Source of the DNA: Prevotellaceae bacterium | Lineage (GTDB): Bacteria; Bacteroidota; Bacteroidia; Bacteroidales; UBA932 | Direction: 5' to 3' | Length of the DNA: 5,651 nucleotides | Assembly: GCA_031279735.1 (NCBI GenBank) | Contig: JAITHX010000242.1 | Span: 1-5,651 of the forward strand | Part shown: positions 1 to 5,651 of the stretch, in pieces | Layout of the letters: every line of letters starts with the position of its first letter | Numbering within the stretch: the first letter of the stretch is position 1 | The notes under the pieces: generated by a model | Databases searched by the model: none | Seen by the model: only the letters and a program-made list of their open reading frames with translations | What the model was told of the DNA's origin: nothing | Program-made: the position numbers and the translations under genes

Positions 1-23
1 TTCCCAGTAGAACCCTTTCTTTC

Positions 24-173
24 AATTACGAATTACGAATTACGAATTACGAATTACGAATTACGACCTGTCTCGGCTGTACGTCCGCAGTCGTAATTCG
101 TAATTCGTAATTCGTAATTGACACGTCCGTCAGGCAATTCATAATTCATAATTTATAATTCATAATTCGTAAT
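24..173. repeat. Heptanucleotide repeat array forming a large hairpin
   Basis: Three blocks of 7-base repeats are directly visible. Block A (24-65) is six perfect AATTACG units. Block B (92-119) is four perfect CGTAATT units, the reverse complement of A. Block C (136-173) is five AATTCAT-like units (one AATTTAT, the last AATTCGT) plus a partial unit, in the same sense as block B but with G changed to A in most copies. Positions 38-67 can pair with 90-119 without a mismatch, giving a 30-bp stem and a 22-base loop. Because the units are periodic, the stem can also slip by 7 bases. The non-repeat segments 66-91 and 120-135 both contain ACGTCCG (81-87 and 123-129). No reading frame of note crosses the array. 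Heptamer tandem repeats between genes are known from some bacteria, for example the STRR repeats of filamentous cyanobacteria. Whether this one is a dispersed element, a structural site or a slippage product cannot be told from one copy. Confidence 0.9.
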
Positions 174-266
174 ACCCCATATCTAAAAATTTGAATTGCA
201 AGGCTATAACCGTATCGCGACGGGAAGATTCTTTCAGTCGGACAACATTTAACATTACTTAATACA

Positions 267-295
267 TTGCGTATTTTATTTTTTACGTACTTTTA
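267..295 (+). promoter_or_regulatory. Putative Bacteroidetes-type promoter of the HU gene
   Basis: A TTG at 267-269 is followed after 18 bases by TACTTTTA (288-295). This resembles the Bacteroidetes primary sigma-factor pattern (TTTG near -33, about 19 bases, TAnnTTTG near -7), with the final G replaced by A. Transcription would begin near 300, leaving an A/T-rich leader of about 58 bases before the HU start codon. The stretch from about 174 to 265, between the repeat array and this element, shows nothing I recognise. Confidence 0.5.
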
Positions 296-358
296 CGGCG
301 GAATAACAAGGAATAGGTTCTTAATAAATTTTTTAGTAACTATATAATTCTTTTAAAC

Positions 359-631
359 ATGAATAAAACAGAATTAGTAGATGCCATTGCCGAAAAGGCA
401 TCATTGTCGAAAGCCGATTCAAAGAAGGCTTTGGATGCATTTGTGGAAGTTGTTGCCGAAAGTCTCGAGAAGGAAGACAAGGTGACTTTAATCGGTCTCG
501 GAACGTTTTCCGTTGTGACGAGGCCGGGCAGGACGGGGCGTAATCCTCGTACCGGAGAGGCTCTTCAGGTGCCGGAAAAAAAGGTTGTCAAGTTTAAGCC
601 CGGTTCGGAGTTAAGCTCTAAGGTGAAATAG
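359..631 (+). CDS. HU-family DNA-binding protein
   Basis: This is a 90-residue nucleoid-associated protein of the HU/IHF family, the usual length for HU. Such proteins act as dimers that bind and bend DNA with little sequence preference and help compact the chromosome. The N-terminal helical half (about residues 1-40) begins with the typical MNKTELVDAIAEKA and is followed by the GLGTF turn (46-50), normally GFGTF in HU. The beta-ribbon arm spans about 54-77 and carries the conserved RNPRTGE with the tip proline at residue 63, which intercalates into DNA in HU structures. The C-terminus is lysine-rich. The start has no Shine-Dalgarno sequence but sits behind an A/T-rich leader, as is usual in Bacteroidetes. 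The gene appears monocistronic, with its own promoter-like element upstream and a strong terminator 22 bases after the stop. Bacteroidetes usually carry several HU paralogues, so I do not assign hupA or hupB. Confidence 0.96.
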   Translation: MNKTELVDAIAEKASLSKADSKKALDAFVEVVAESLEKEDKVTLIGLGTFSVVTRPGRTGRNPRTGEALQVPEKKVVKFKPGSELSSKVK

Positions 632-653
632 AACAACGGTTACGGTATCTTGC

Positions 654-690
654 AAACAGTCGCTCTTTGCGGGCGGCTGTTTTTCTTTTG
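654..690 (+). terminator. Intrinsic terminator after the HU gene
   Basis: AAACAGTCGC (654-663) pairs with GCGGCTGTTT (673-682) in a 10-bp stem with a single G-T wobble and a 9-base loop. A T-rich tail (680-689, interrupted by one C) follows directly. This is a textbook Rho-independent terminator 22 bases beyond the HU stop codon. It separates the HU transcript from the downstream operon. Confidence 0.88.
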
Positions 691-702
691 TCTATTAATT
701 TA

Positions 703-710
703 TACTTTTG
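703..710 (+). promoter_or_regulatory. Putative -7 element for the GH43-led operon
   Basis: TACTTTTG is an exact match to the Bacteroidetes -7 consensus TAnnTTTG. The expected TTTG near -33 is not clearly present at the right spacing. Only a T-run at 680-684, part of the HU terminator, lies there. The TTTG at 687-690 is too close, with a 12-base gap. Transcription would start near 715-718, leaving a leader of about 30 bases before the preferred GH43 start. No other convincing promoter is seen before the following genes, so this may serve the whole operon. Confidence 0.55.
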
Positions 711-745
711 CGGACAGATTTTAAATGGATTTAAAAGGTATTTAT

Positions 746-2530
746 ATGAAAAATTACATGTGTGTCCTCCTGCTGACGGCGCTTTCGGCTGCCTGCAACA
801 ACGGAAACAGAACAACGGAACGCTCTTCGGCTCAGACGACACAGACTATTTGCAACCCTGTAAACATGAGCTATCGCTATCAGTGGAAACAGCCGGCCTA
901 TCGCGAGGGCGCCGATCCTTCGGCGGTGCTTTTCAAGGACGAATATTATGCTTTCGTTTCTCATTCGGGGGGATATTTCCATTCGCGGGATTTGGTCAAA
1001 TGGGATTTGATTGTGCCCAACAGCGTTTTTCCGGTCGAAACTTTCGCTCCTGCCGCCGTTGTTATCGACGATGAAATTTATCTCGTTGCTTCTCAAGTTC
1101 GCCAAGTGGTGAAGACCGGCGATCCCAAATCGGGAATATGGGAAGTTGTCAATCCCGATTTCAAAATCATAATCAGCGATCCGGCTCTTCTGCTCGACGA
1201 CGACGGACGGCTTTATTATTATGCCGGATGCAGCAGTTCCCTGCCGATAAGAGGGTATGAGCTGGATCCCAAAACTTTTGAACCGTTGAGCGAGGAAGTG
1301 CCTCTTCTGTCTGCGAATCGGGAACGTTTCGGCTGGGAGGAAAAAACGGACTACAATACGCCCAACGCAAAGATTCCGCCTCACATAGAAGGCGCGTGGG
1401 TTGACAAATACAACGGGCGGTACTATTTGCAGTACGCCAATCCGGGCACCGAACTCAAAAGCTATAACGACGGCGTATATGTTGCCGACAAGCCGCTGGG
1501 ACCCTACGTTCCCGCGCCGCACAATCCCGTTTCCTACAAACCCGAAGGCTTCGTATGCGGGGCGGGACACGGCTGCACGTTCAAGGATCGCTACGGGAAC
1601 TACTGGCATCTTGTCACCTCCGCCATTTCGATTCGTCATCCCTTCGAGCGTCGCCTGTCGATTTTCCCTCTTTTCTTCGACGGAGACGGTGAAATGTACG
1701 CATATACGGGATTCGGCGACTATCCTGCGATCGTTCCCGACAGGAAGGTGAACAGTCCCGACGAACTGTTTCCGGGGTGGATGCTGCTTTCGTATGGAAA
1801 ACCGGTGGAAGTTTCCTCTACCTTACCCGAATATCACACTATATTCGACAGATACGGAGACATCGAGCATCTGGTCAGAAACAACGACGCCCGAAACATC
1901 AACGACGAGGAAATACGGACGTGGTGGAGCGCGGCTACGGGCGGAAGCCACGAGCAGTTCGCTATGGATTTGGGCGAACAGTCGGAGGTTTGCGCCGTTC
2001 AGATTAATTTCGCCGACGAAGGTTCGAGTATCACGGGACGTTGCGACAGCGCGCGGTATCGCTACACCATTGAGCACTCTGCCGACGGGACGAACTGGAG
2101 CATGTTTGCCGACATGTCCGAAAGCGAGGACGATCTGCCGCACAACTATTTTCAAGCCGAACGTCCGGTGAAGGCGCGTTTCTTCCGCGTGAAAAACGTA
2201 TATACCCCGTCGGGCAACTTCTCGGTGTCGGATTTCAGGGTTTTCGGCAAAAGCGACAGGAAAAAGCCCGCGGCGGTGAACTCGCTCTCCGCAAGTCGCG
2301 ACGCCGACCGTCGCGCCGCGCATCTCTCGTGGCCTCCGGTCGAAGGCGCGACGGGCTACAACATTCGCTACGGCAGCCGCCCCGATAAATTATACCTTAA
2401 TTATATGCTTTACGGCAAAAACCGGCTGTCGATCCACAGTCTCGACGCCGAGCAGGAATATTTCTTCGCGATAGACGCTTTCAACGAGGGCGGAATAACG
2501 AAAGGAACGGCAACGGCGAATGTTCGATAA
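746..2530 (+). CDS. GH43-family glycoside hydrolase lipoprotein with F5/8C and FN3 domains
   Basis: This 594-residue predicted lipoprotein probably removes arabinose, xylose or related sugars from plant or other polysaccharides; the exact substrate cannot be read from the sequence. The signal peptide ends at LSAAC (lipid Cys17), placing it on the outer or inner membrane. The five-bladed beta-propeller GH43 domain covers about 45-345. Candidate catalytic residues are Asp57 in EGADPS (base), Asp145 in SDPALLLDDDG (pKa modulator) and Glu215 in IEGAW (acid). The GHG around His275 matches the conserved GH43 histidine. Residues about 383-501 look like an F5/8-type C (discoidin, CBM32-like) sugar-binding domain, and about 507-593 like a fibronectin type III domain. 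I prefer the start at 746 over the in-frame ATG at 725, because 746 gives a clean signal peptide and has AAAAGG seven bases upstream. The residues after the lipid Cys (NNGNR) are not acidic, so a typical Bacteroidetes surface-export signal is not obvious. No SusC/SusD genes flank it. It leads a tight operon. Confidence 0.9.
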   Translation: MKNYMCVLLLTALSAACNNGNRTTERSSAQTTQTICNPVNMSYRYQWKQPAYREGADPSAVLFKDEYYAFVSHSGGYFHSRDLVKWDLIVPNSVFPVETFAPAAVVIDDEIYLVASQVRQVVKTGDPKSGIWEVVNPDFKIIISDPALLLDDDGRLYYYAGCSSSLPIRGYELDPKTFEPLSEEVPLLSANRERFGWEEKTDYNTPNAKIPPHIEGAWVDKYNGRYYLQYANPGTELKSYNDGVYVADKPLGPYVPAPHNPVSYKPEGFVCGAGHGCTFKDRYGNYWHLVTSAISIRHPFERRLSIFPLFFDGDGEMYAYTGFGDYPAIVPDRKVNSPDELFPGWMLLSYGKPVEVSSTLPEYHTIFDRYGDIEHLVRNNDARNINDEEIRTWWSAATGGSHEQFAMDLGEQSEVCAVQINFADEGSSITGRCDSARYRYTIEHSADGTNWSMFADMSESEDDLPHNYFQAERPVKARFFRVKNVYTPSGNFSVSDFRVFGKSDRKKPAAVNSLSASRDADRRAAHLSWPPVEGATGYNIRYGSRPDKLYLNYMLYGKNRLSIHSLDAEQEYFFAIDAFNEGGITKGTATANVR

Positions 2531-2546
2531 ACAAAAACGGAATTTT

Positions 2547-3380
2547 ATGCCATCGGACTTTACAATAGATCTGGACAAAACGATTCGCGACAAGAATCCC
2601 AAACTCTACAGAATGTTGCCCCGCTTTCTGATGAACTATCTGAAAAAGATAGCGCATCAAAACGATGTGAACGAAATACTCTCCGCCTACGGCGCCGAAC
2701 ATTCGGGTCTGTCGTTCAATCGCAAGGTGCTGGAACATCTCAACGTGAGCTACGACGTGGAAAACGCAGGGCGACTTCCGTCGCGCGAGGGTCGTTATCT
2801 TTTCGTGTCGAATCACCCGCTCGGCGCGCTCGACGGCATAGTGCTGATGGATTTCATCGGGGCGAAATACGGAGCGGTAAAATTTGTGGTGAACGACATT
2901 CTGATGTATCTGAAACCATTGCAGGAACTTTTCGCTCCGGTCAACAAGCACGGCAGGCAGACGGCGGAATACGTGAGGCAAATCGACGAACTTTACGCTT
3001 CGGACAAGCAGGTGCTGTATTTCCCCGCCGGCTTGTGTTCGCGAAAGCTAAAGGGACGGATCACGGATTTGGAGTGGAAGAAAAACTTTGTCGCCAAAGC
3101 GATAAAGTACAGGCGGGATGTGGTTCCGCTGTTCTTCGACGGACGCAACTCGAACTTTTTCTACAATCTGGCGAACATACGCAAACGTCTCGGAATAAAA
3201 GTCAATCTCGAGATGCTGTGGCTTTCGGACGAGTTTTTCAAAAAGGCGAACGCGAGGTTCACGATAAAAACCGGCGACGCCATTCCCTACGGAACGCTCG
3301 CGGACATGGGCGTGAAAACAGCCGTGAAATATGTCAGAGAGCAAACATATTCGATGAGTCGATGGGAAAAGACAAATTGA
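2547..3380 (+). CDS. PlsC-like lysophospholipid/acyl-lipid acyltransferase
   Basis: This 277-residue member of the glycerophospholipid acyltransferase (PlsC/LPLAT) superfamily is expected to transfer a fatty acyl chain to a lipid hydroxyl at the inner membrane. The acceptor may be lysophosphatidate or, as in the Bacteroidetes glycine/ornithine lipid O-acyltransferases, an N-acyl amino acid. The sequence does not decide between them. Block I reads SNHPLGALDG (88-97) with His90 and Asp96, which is H-x5-D rather than the canonical H-x4-D. Block III reads FPAGLCSRK (159-167) where classical PlsC has FPEGTRSR. Block IV is VVPLFFDGRNS (192-202). I recall the NHPLG and FPAGLCSRK forms as typical of a Bacteroidetes subgroup, so they probably do not mean loss of function. 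No signal peptide is seen. The start at 2547 follows an A-rich leader. The in-frame ATG at 2520 overlaps the GH43 stop, lies in G/C-rich sequence and would add nine poorly conserved-looking residues. The 3' end overlaps trmB by 19 bases. Confidence 0.87.
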   Translation: MPSDFTIDLDKTIRDKNPKLYRMLPRFLMNYLKKIAHQNDVNEILSAYGAEHSGLSFNRKVLEHLNVSYDVENAGRLPSREGRYLFVSNHPLGALDGIVLMDFIGAKYGAVKFVVNDILMYLKPLQELFAPVNKHGRQTAEYVRQIDELYASDKQVLYFPAGLCSRKLKGRITDLEWKKNFVAKAIKYRRDVVPLFFDGRNSNFFYNLANIRKRLGIKVNLEMLWLSDEFFKKANARFTIKTGDAIPYGTLADMGVKTAVKYVREQTYSMSRWEKTN

Positions 3381-4018
3381 GGAAATTCAGGGAAAACCTC
3401 GATTTTCCGCATCTTTTTCAGCCTCGAATCGAAGAAGCCGACGAGTATAGGGGACGGTGGAGCGAAAGATTCGGCAACGCGAATCCCGTTGTTCTCGAAC
3501 TCGGCTGCGGCAAGGGCGAATACACTGTGGCGCTGTCGCGGCGCTTTCCCGAAAGAAACTATATAGGCATAGACATCAAAGGCGCGCGGATATGGCGCGG
3601 AGCCAAAACCGTCGATGAGGAGCAGATTCCCAACGCCGCTTTCCTGAGAATACGCATAGAGTTCGCGGAGCGTTTTTTCGCTCCCGACGAAGTGGACGAG
3701 ATATGGATAACCTTTCCCGACCCGCAAGTCAAAAAGCCGCGCAAGCGTCTCACCTCGCAGATGTTTATCGAACGTTACCGCAAGTTTCTGAAGCCGGGCG
3801 GAACTATTCATCTCAAGACCGACAGCCGCATGCTGCACGACTACACCGCCGAAATTGCCCGCGCTAACGGTTTCGAGCTTCTGCACGCCTGCACGGACAT
3901 CCGAACCCAATGCCCCGACGACGAGATGCAGGCTATCCGAACGTTCTACGAAATGCAATTCGCCTCGCGCGGCATACCCATCACCTATCTGAAATTCAAA
4001 ATTAATGAACAGAATTAA
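3362..4018 (+). CDS. trmB: tRNA (guanine(46)-N7)-methyltransferase
   Basis: This 218-residue class I SAM-dependent methyltransferase of the TrmB family forms 7-methylguanosine at position 46 of the tRNA variable loop, in the cytoplasm. The N-terminus MGKDKLRKF resembles other Bacteroidetes TrmB proteins. The SAM-binding motif ELGCGKGEYT is at 46-55, with the second strand acidic motif GIDIKGARIW at 69-78. The active-site segment ITFPDPQVKKPRKRL (116-130) holds the expected catalytic-region Asp120. HLKTD (150-154) and TFYEMQF (194-200) correspond to the conserved C-terminal tRNA/SAM motifs. All key residues appear present and the length is normal. The frame stays open upstream within plsC, but 3362 is the start that yields the family N-terminus. 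The coding region overlaps the plsC end by 19 bases, which suggests translational coupling. It is a housekeeping passenger in the operon and shows no functional link to the envelope genes. Confidence 0.95.
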   Translation: MGKDKLRKFRENLDFPHLFQPRIEEADEYRGRWSERFGNANPVVLELGCGKGEYTVALSRRFPERNYIGIDIKGARIWRGAKTVDEEQIPNAAFLRIRIEFAERFFAPDEVDEIWITFPDPQVKKPRKRLTSQMFIERYRKFLKPGGTIHLKTDSRMLHDYTAEIARANGFELLHACTDIRTQCPDDEMQAIRTFYEMQFASRGIPITYLKFKINEQN

Positions 4019-4058
4019 ACCGTACCGCACGTTTCCGGTCAAAGAAGCACGAAAAAAA

Positions 4059-4946
4059 ATGTTGATGACGGAAAAAATTACATGTTTCTGGGGATTGCTG
4101 GGGGTGGCGGGATTCTTGACCCTGCCGCTTCTTTTCTGCGGCTGCAACGGCAAAGCGGCGAAAACGGAACGGCCTATTGCCGAAGTGGGCTACCGAAAAC
4201 TCCATCTCTCGGAAATAGAGGACTACATTCACGGACTGTCGGAGCACGACAGCATCATGGCGCTGAACAACTACGTGAATCGCTGGGCTAAAAATCAGGT
4301 GGTGCTGCGGCAGGCGGAAAGGAATCTTTCGGAAAAGGAAAAAGACCTGAGCGACGAACTCGACAACTACCGTACTTCCCTGCTGATCTACAAATACGAA
4401 CAGAAATATCTCGCCGAAAAAATGGACACGGCGGTGAGCCAGTCCGAAATAGAAAAGTTCTATCGCGAGAATCCCGACAATTTCAAACTTACCGGACTTA
4501 TCGTCAAGGCTCTTTTTCTGAAAGTGCCGAACAGCTTTCGAGAAATAGACAAGGTGAGAAGCCTCTATCGCTCGAACAGCGAAAAGGCGCTCGAAGAACT
4601 TCGCGGCATTGCGCTTCAGGGCGCGGAAATATACACTTCGTTCGGCGCGCAGTGGATGGATTTCAACGACGTGTGCATCCTGCTGCCCGGCACCGCCGAC
4701 GCCTACGAAAATCGAATCATACGAATGAAATATGTGGAGGACAGCGACGAAAAGTACACCTATTTTCTTAAAGCCAACGAAATATCCATGAAGGACGAGG
4801 TGGCGCCTCTCGAACACGTGAAGTCTGGAATCAGAAACATCATTCTCAACCGCCGAAGAACGGAACTGCTAAACCGCATGGAAAACGCGATATACAACGA
4901 CGCCATAGAAAAAAATCAAGTGAAAATCAACATAACCAAAGAATAA
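4059..4946 (+). CDS. SurA/PpiC-like lipoprotein with degenerate isomerase domain
   Basis: This 295-residue predicted periplasm-facing lipoprotein is probably a chaperone related to the SurA/PpiC peptidyl-prolyl isomerases. The signal peptide (about 1-28) has a hydrophobic core and ends FCGC, giving lipid Cys29; the -3 Phe and -2 Cys are unusual for a lipobox. Residues about 40-145 resemble the helical SurA N-terminal chaperone domain (IAEVGYRKLHLSEIEDYI, then charged helices leading to SQSEIEKFYRENPDNFK). The parvulin region that should follow (about 147-245) keeps a LIVKALFLKVP strand but has no recognisable GG-x-LG motif or catalytic histidines, so isomerase activity is doubtful. A charged C-terminal helix (251-284) closes it. 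I prefer the start at 4059 (A-rich leader, compact signal peptide). The ATG at 4005 overlaps the trmB end by 14 bases and would add an 18-residue basic extension. Only one base separates its stop from the next gene, a SurA homologue, which supports a shared role in outer-membrane protein folding. Confidence 0.8.
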   Translation: MLMTEKITCFWGLLGVAGFLTLPLLFCGCNGKAAKTERPIAEVGYRKLHLSEIEDYIHGLSEHDSIMALNNYVNRWAKNQVVLRQAERNLSEKEKDLSDELDNYRTSLLIYKYEQKYLAEKMDTAVSQSEIEKFYRENPDNFKLTGLIVKALFLKVPNSFREIDKVRSLYRSNSEKALEELRGIALQGAEIYTSFGAQWMDFNDVCILLPGTADAYENRIIRMKYVEDSDEKYTYFLKANEISMKDEVAPLEHVKSGIRNIILNRRRTELLNRMENAIYNDAIEKNQVKINITKE

Positions 4947-4947
4947 A

Positions 4948-5651
4948 ATGATTATGACAAAAAAAATTACGGTCGTTCTTCTGTTCCTTTCGGCATCGTC
5001 CGGACTGAACGCTCAAATCTCGCCTGTCTCGCTCGACAAAGTGAATGCCGTGATAGGCAACGAAGCTATACTCGAATCGGATATAGACATGCTCTACAAG
5101 GACATGCAAATGCAGGGTCAATTGCCCGACGAGAACCCCAAATGCGAAATACTGAAAATGCTGATGGAACAAAAACTCCTTGTGGCTCAAGCCAAGCTCG
5201 ACAGCCTCGGCGGAGAAGCCGAAAACATAGGCCACATGATCGACCGCAAAATAGCGGGCGACATAGCCAAGGTGGGCAGCAAGGAAATCCTCGAATCGTA
5301 CTACAACAAAACCGTCGAACAGCTGCGCGAGGAACTCATAGACTTCCAGACCGAACAGTCATACGCCCAAGCCATGACCGGCACCATCAGACGAAAGGTG
5401 AAGGTGACGCCGGGCGAAGTGAGCGACTTCTTCAAATCCATCGACAAGGACAGTCTGCCCGTTATCCCCGACCAATATATGCTCTACGAAATAGTCAAGA
5501 AACCCAATTCCGAACAGGCAGTCATCGAAGTGAAGGAACGCTTGCTGGAAATACGGCGAAGGATAATCGACGGAGAGAAATTCCGCACTCTGGCTACGCT
5601 CTATTCGGAAGACATACAGAGCGCGAAGCTCGGAGGCGAGCTTGGTCTCAG
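4948..5651 (+). CDS. surA: SurA-type periplasmic chaperone/peptidyl-prolyl isomerase (partial, 3' end missing)
   Basis: The reading frame is open from 4948 to the window end (234 complete codons) and has no stop, so the C-terminal half is missing. SurA-type proteins carry unfolded outer-membrane proteins across the periplasm and contain one or two parvulin domains. A type I signal peptide is clear: basic start (TKK), hydrophobic core VVLLFL and probable cleavage after LNA (Ala22), leaving Gln23 first. Residues about 28-165 are the SurA N-terminal chaperone domain, beginning SLDKVNAVIGNEAILESDID and including the MLMEQKLLVAQA helix and the KVTPGEVSDFF segment. A first parvulin domain begins near 175 (YMLYEIVKKP) and reaches the LGGELGL motif at the cut end. 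The position where active parvulins have a histidine (xxHIL) reads YEIVK, so this first domain may be inactive, as is the first parvulin domain of E. coli SurA. A second ATG at 4954 is an equally possible start. One base separates it from the preceding gene. Confidence 0.88.
   Translation, partial: MIMTKKITVVLLFLSASSGLNAQISPVSLDKVNAVIGNEAILESDIDMLYKDMQMQGQLPDENPKCEILKMLMEQKLLVAQAKLDSLGGEAENIGHMIDRKIAGDIAKVGSKEILESYYNKTVEQLREELIDFQTEQSYAQAMTGTIRRKVKVTPGEVSDFFKSIDKDSLPVIPDQYMLYEIVKKPNSEQAVIEVKERLLEIRRRIIDGEKFRTLATLYSEDIQSAKLGGELGL

Noticed and set aside
24..119. Ends of an insertion sequence or MITE with target duplication
   Set aside because: No transposase is present and I could not define a flanking target-site duplication. 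A palindromic dispersed element remains possible but is unproven from one copy.
24..173. CRISPR array
   Set aside because: The units are only 7 bases, directly contiguous without unique spacers, and partly inverted. No cas gene is present.
687..690. TTTG as the -33 element for the operon promoter
   Set aside because: It is only 12 bases from TACTTTTG, whereas the Bacteroidetes promoter pattern needs about 19.
667..1074. Plus-strand open frame of 135 codons overlapping the GH43 start
   Set aside because: It begins inside the HU terminator, is out of frame with the GH43 gene and shows no domain similarity.
731..1639. Long minus-strand open frame (302 codons) opposite the GH43 gene
   Set aside because: It lies wholly antisense to a well-supported gene, its translation shows no recognisable domain and it is rich in Arg/Ile/Val typical of a shadow frame. 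It reflects codon bias of the + strand gene.
3035..3361. N-terminal extension of TrmB from an upstream ATG at 3035
   Set aside because: The extra 109 residues are the out-of-frame reading of plsC and match no TrmB. The family N-terminus MGKDKLRKF starts at 3362.
3287..4153. Long minus-strand open frame (288 codons) opposite trmB
   Set aside because: It is antisense to trmB, which has all family motifs, and the translation resembles nothing known.
4002..4817. Long minus-strand open frame (271 codons) opposite the SurA-like lipoprotein gene
   Set aside because: The product is Phe/Val/His-rich with no coherent domain, signal peptide or leader. The + strand gene has a signal peptide and family similarity.

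Overview
The window looks like a chromosomal segment from a member of the Bacteroidetes, probably Bacteroidales. The evidence is the TAnnTTTG-type promoter elements, mostly absent Shine-Dalgarno sequences with A/T-rich leaders, a GH43/F5-8C/FN3 lipoprotein, an NHPLG-type PlsC acyltransferase, a TrmB of Bacteroidetes character, and tandem periplasmic SurA/PpiC-type genes. All supported genes lie on the + strand. The genus cannot be fixed from the sequence alone.

Layout. Positions 1-175 hold no gene but carry an unusual array of 7-base repeats. Six AATTACG units are followed, after a 26-base spacer, by four units of the reverse complement, giving a perfect 30-bp hairpin. A third, decayed block (AATTCAT type) comes next. 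Positions about 174-265 show nothing recognisable. A plausible promoter (267-295) then leads into an HU-family DNA-binding protein gene (359-631), which ends at a strong intrinsic terminator (654-690).

A second promoter-like element (703-710) starts what looks like one long operon with almost no intergenic space: a GH43 glycoside hydrolase lipoprotein (746-2530), a PlsC-like lipid acyltransferase (2547-3380), the tRNA m7G46 methyltransferase TrmB (3362-4018), a SurA-like lipoprotein with a degenerate isomerase region (4059-4946), and the start of a SurA-type periplasmic chaperone/peptidyl-prolyl isomerase (4948 to beyond the window end).

How the genes relate. Three of the five operon products are predicted to be exported (two lipoproteins and one periplasmic protein), and a fourth probably acylates a membrane lipid precursor. 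The cluster therefore leans towards envelope biogenesis, with TrmB as a housekeeping passenger. The GH43 gene has no SusC/SusD partner in view, so it does not look like part of a classical polysaccharide-utilisation locus within this window. I see no transposase, CRISPR array, RNA gene or defence system here. The most unusual signal is the heptamer hairpin array at the left end.
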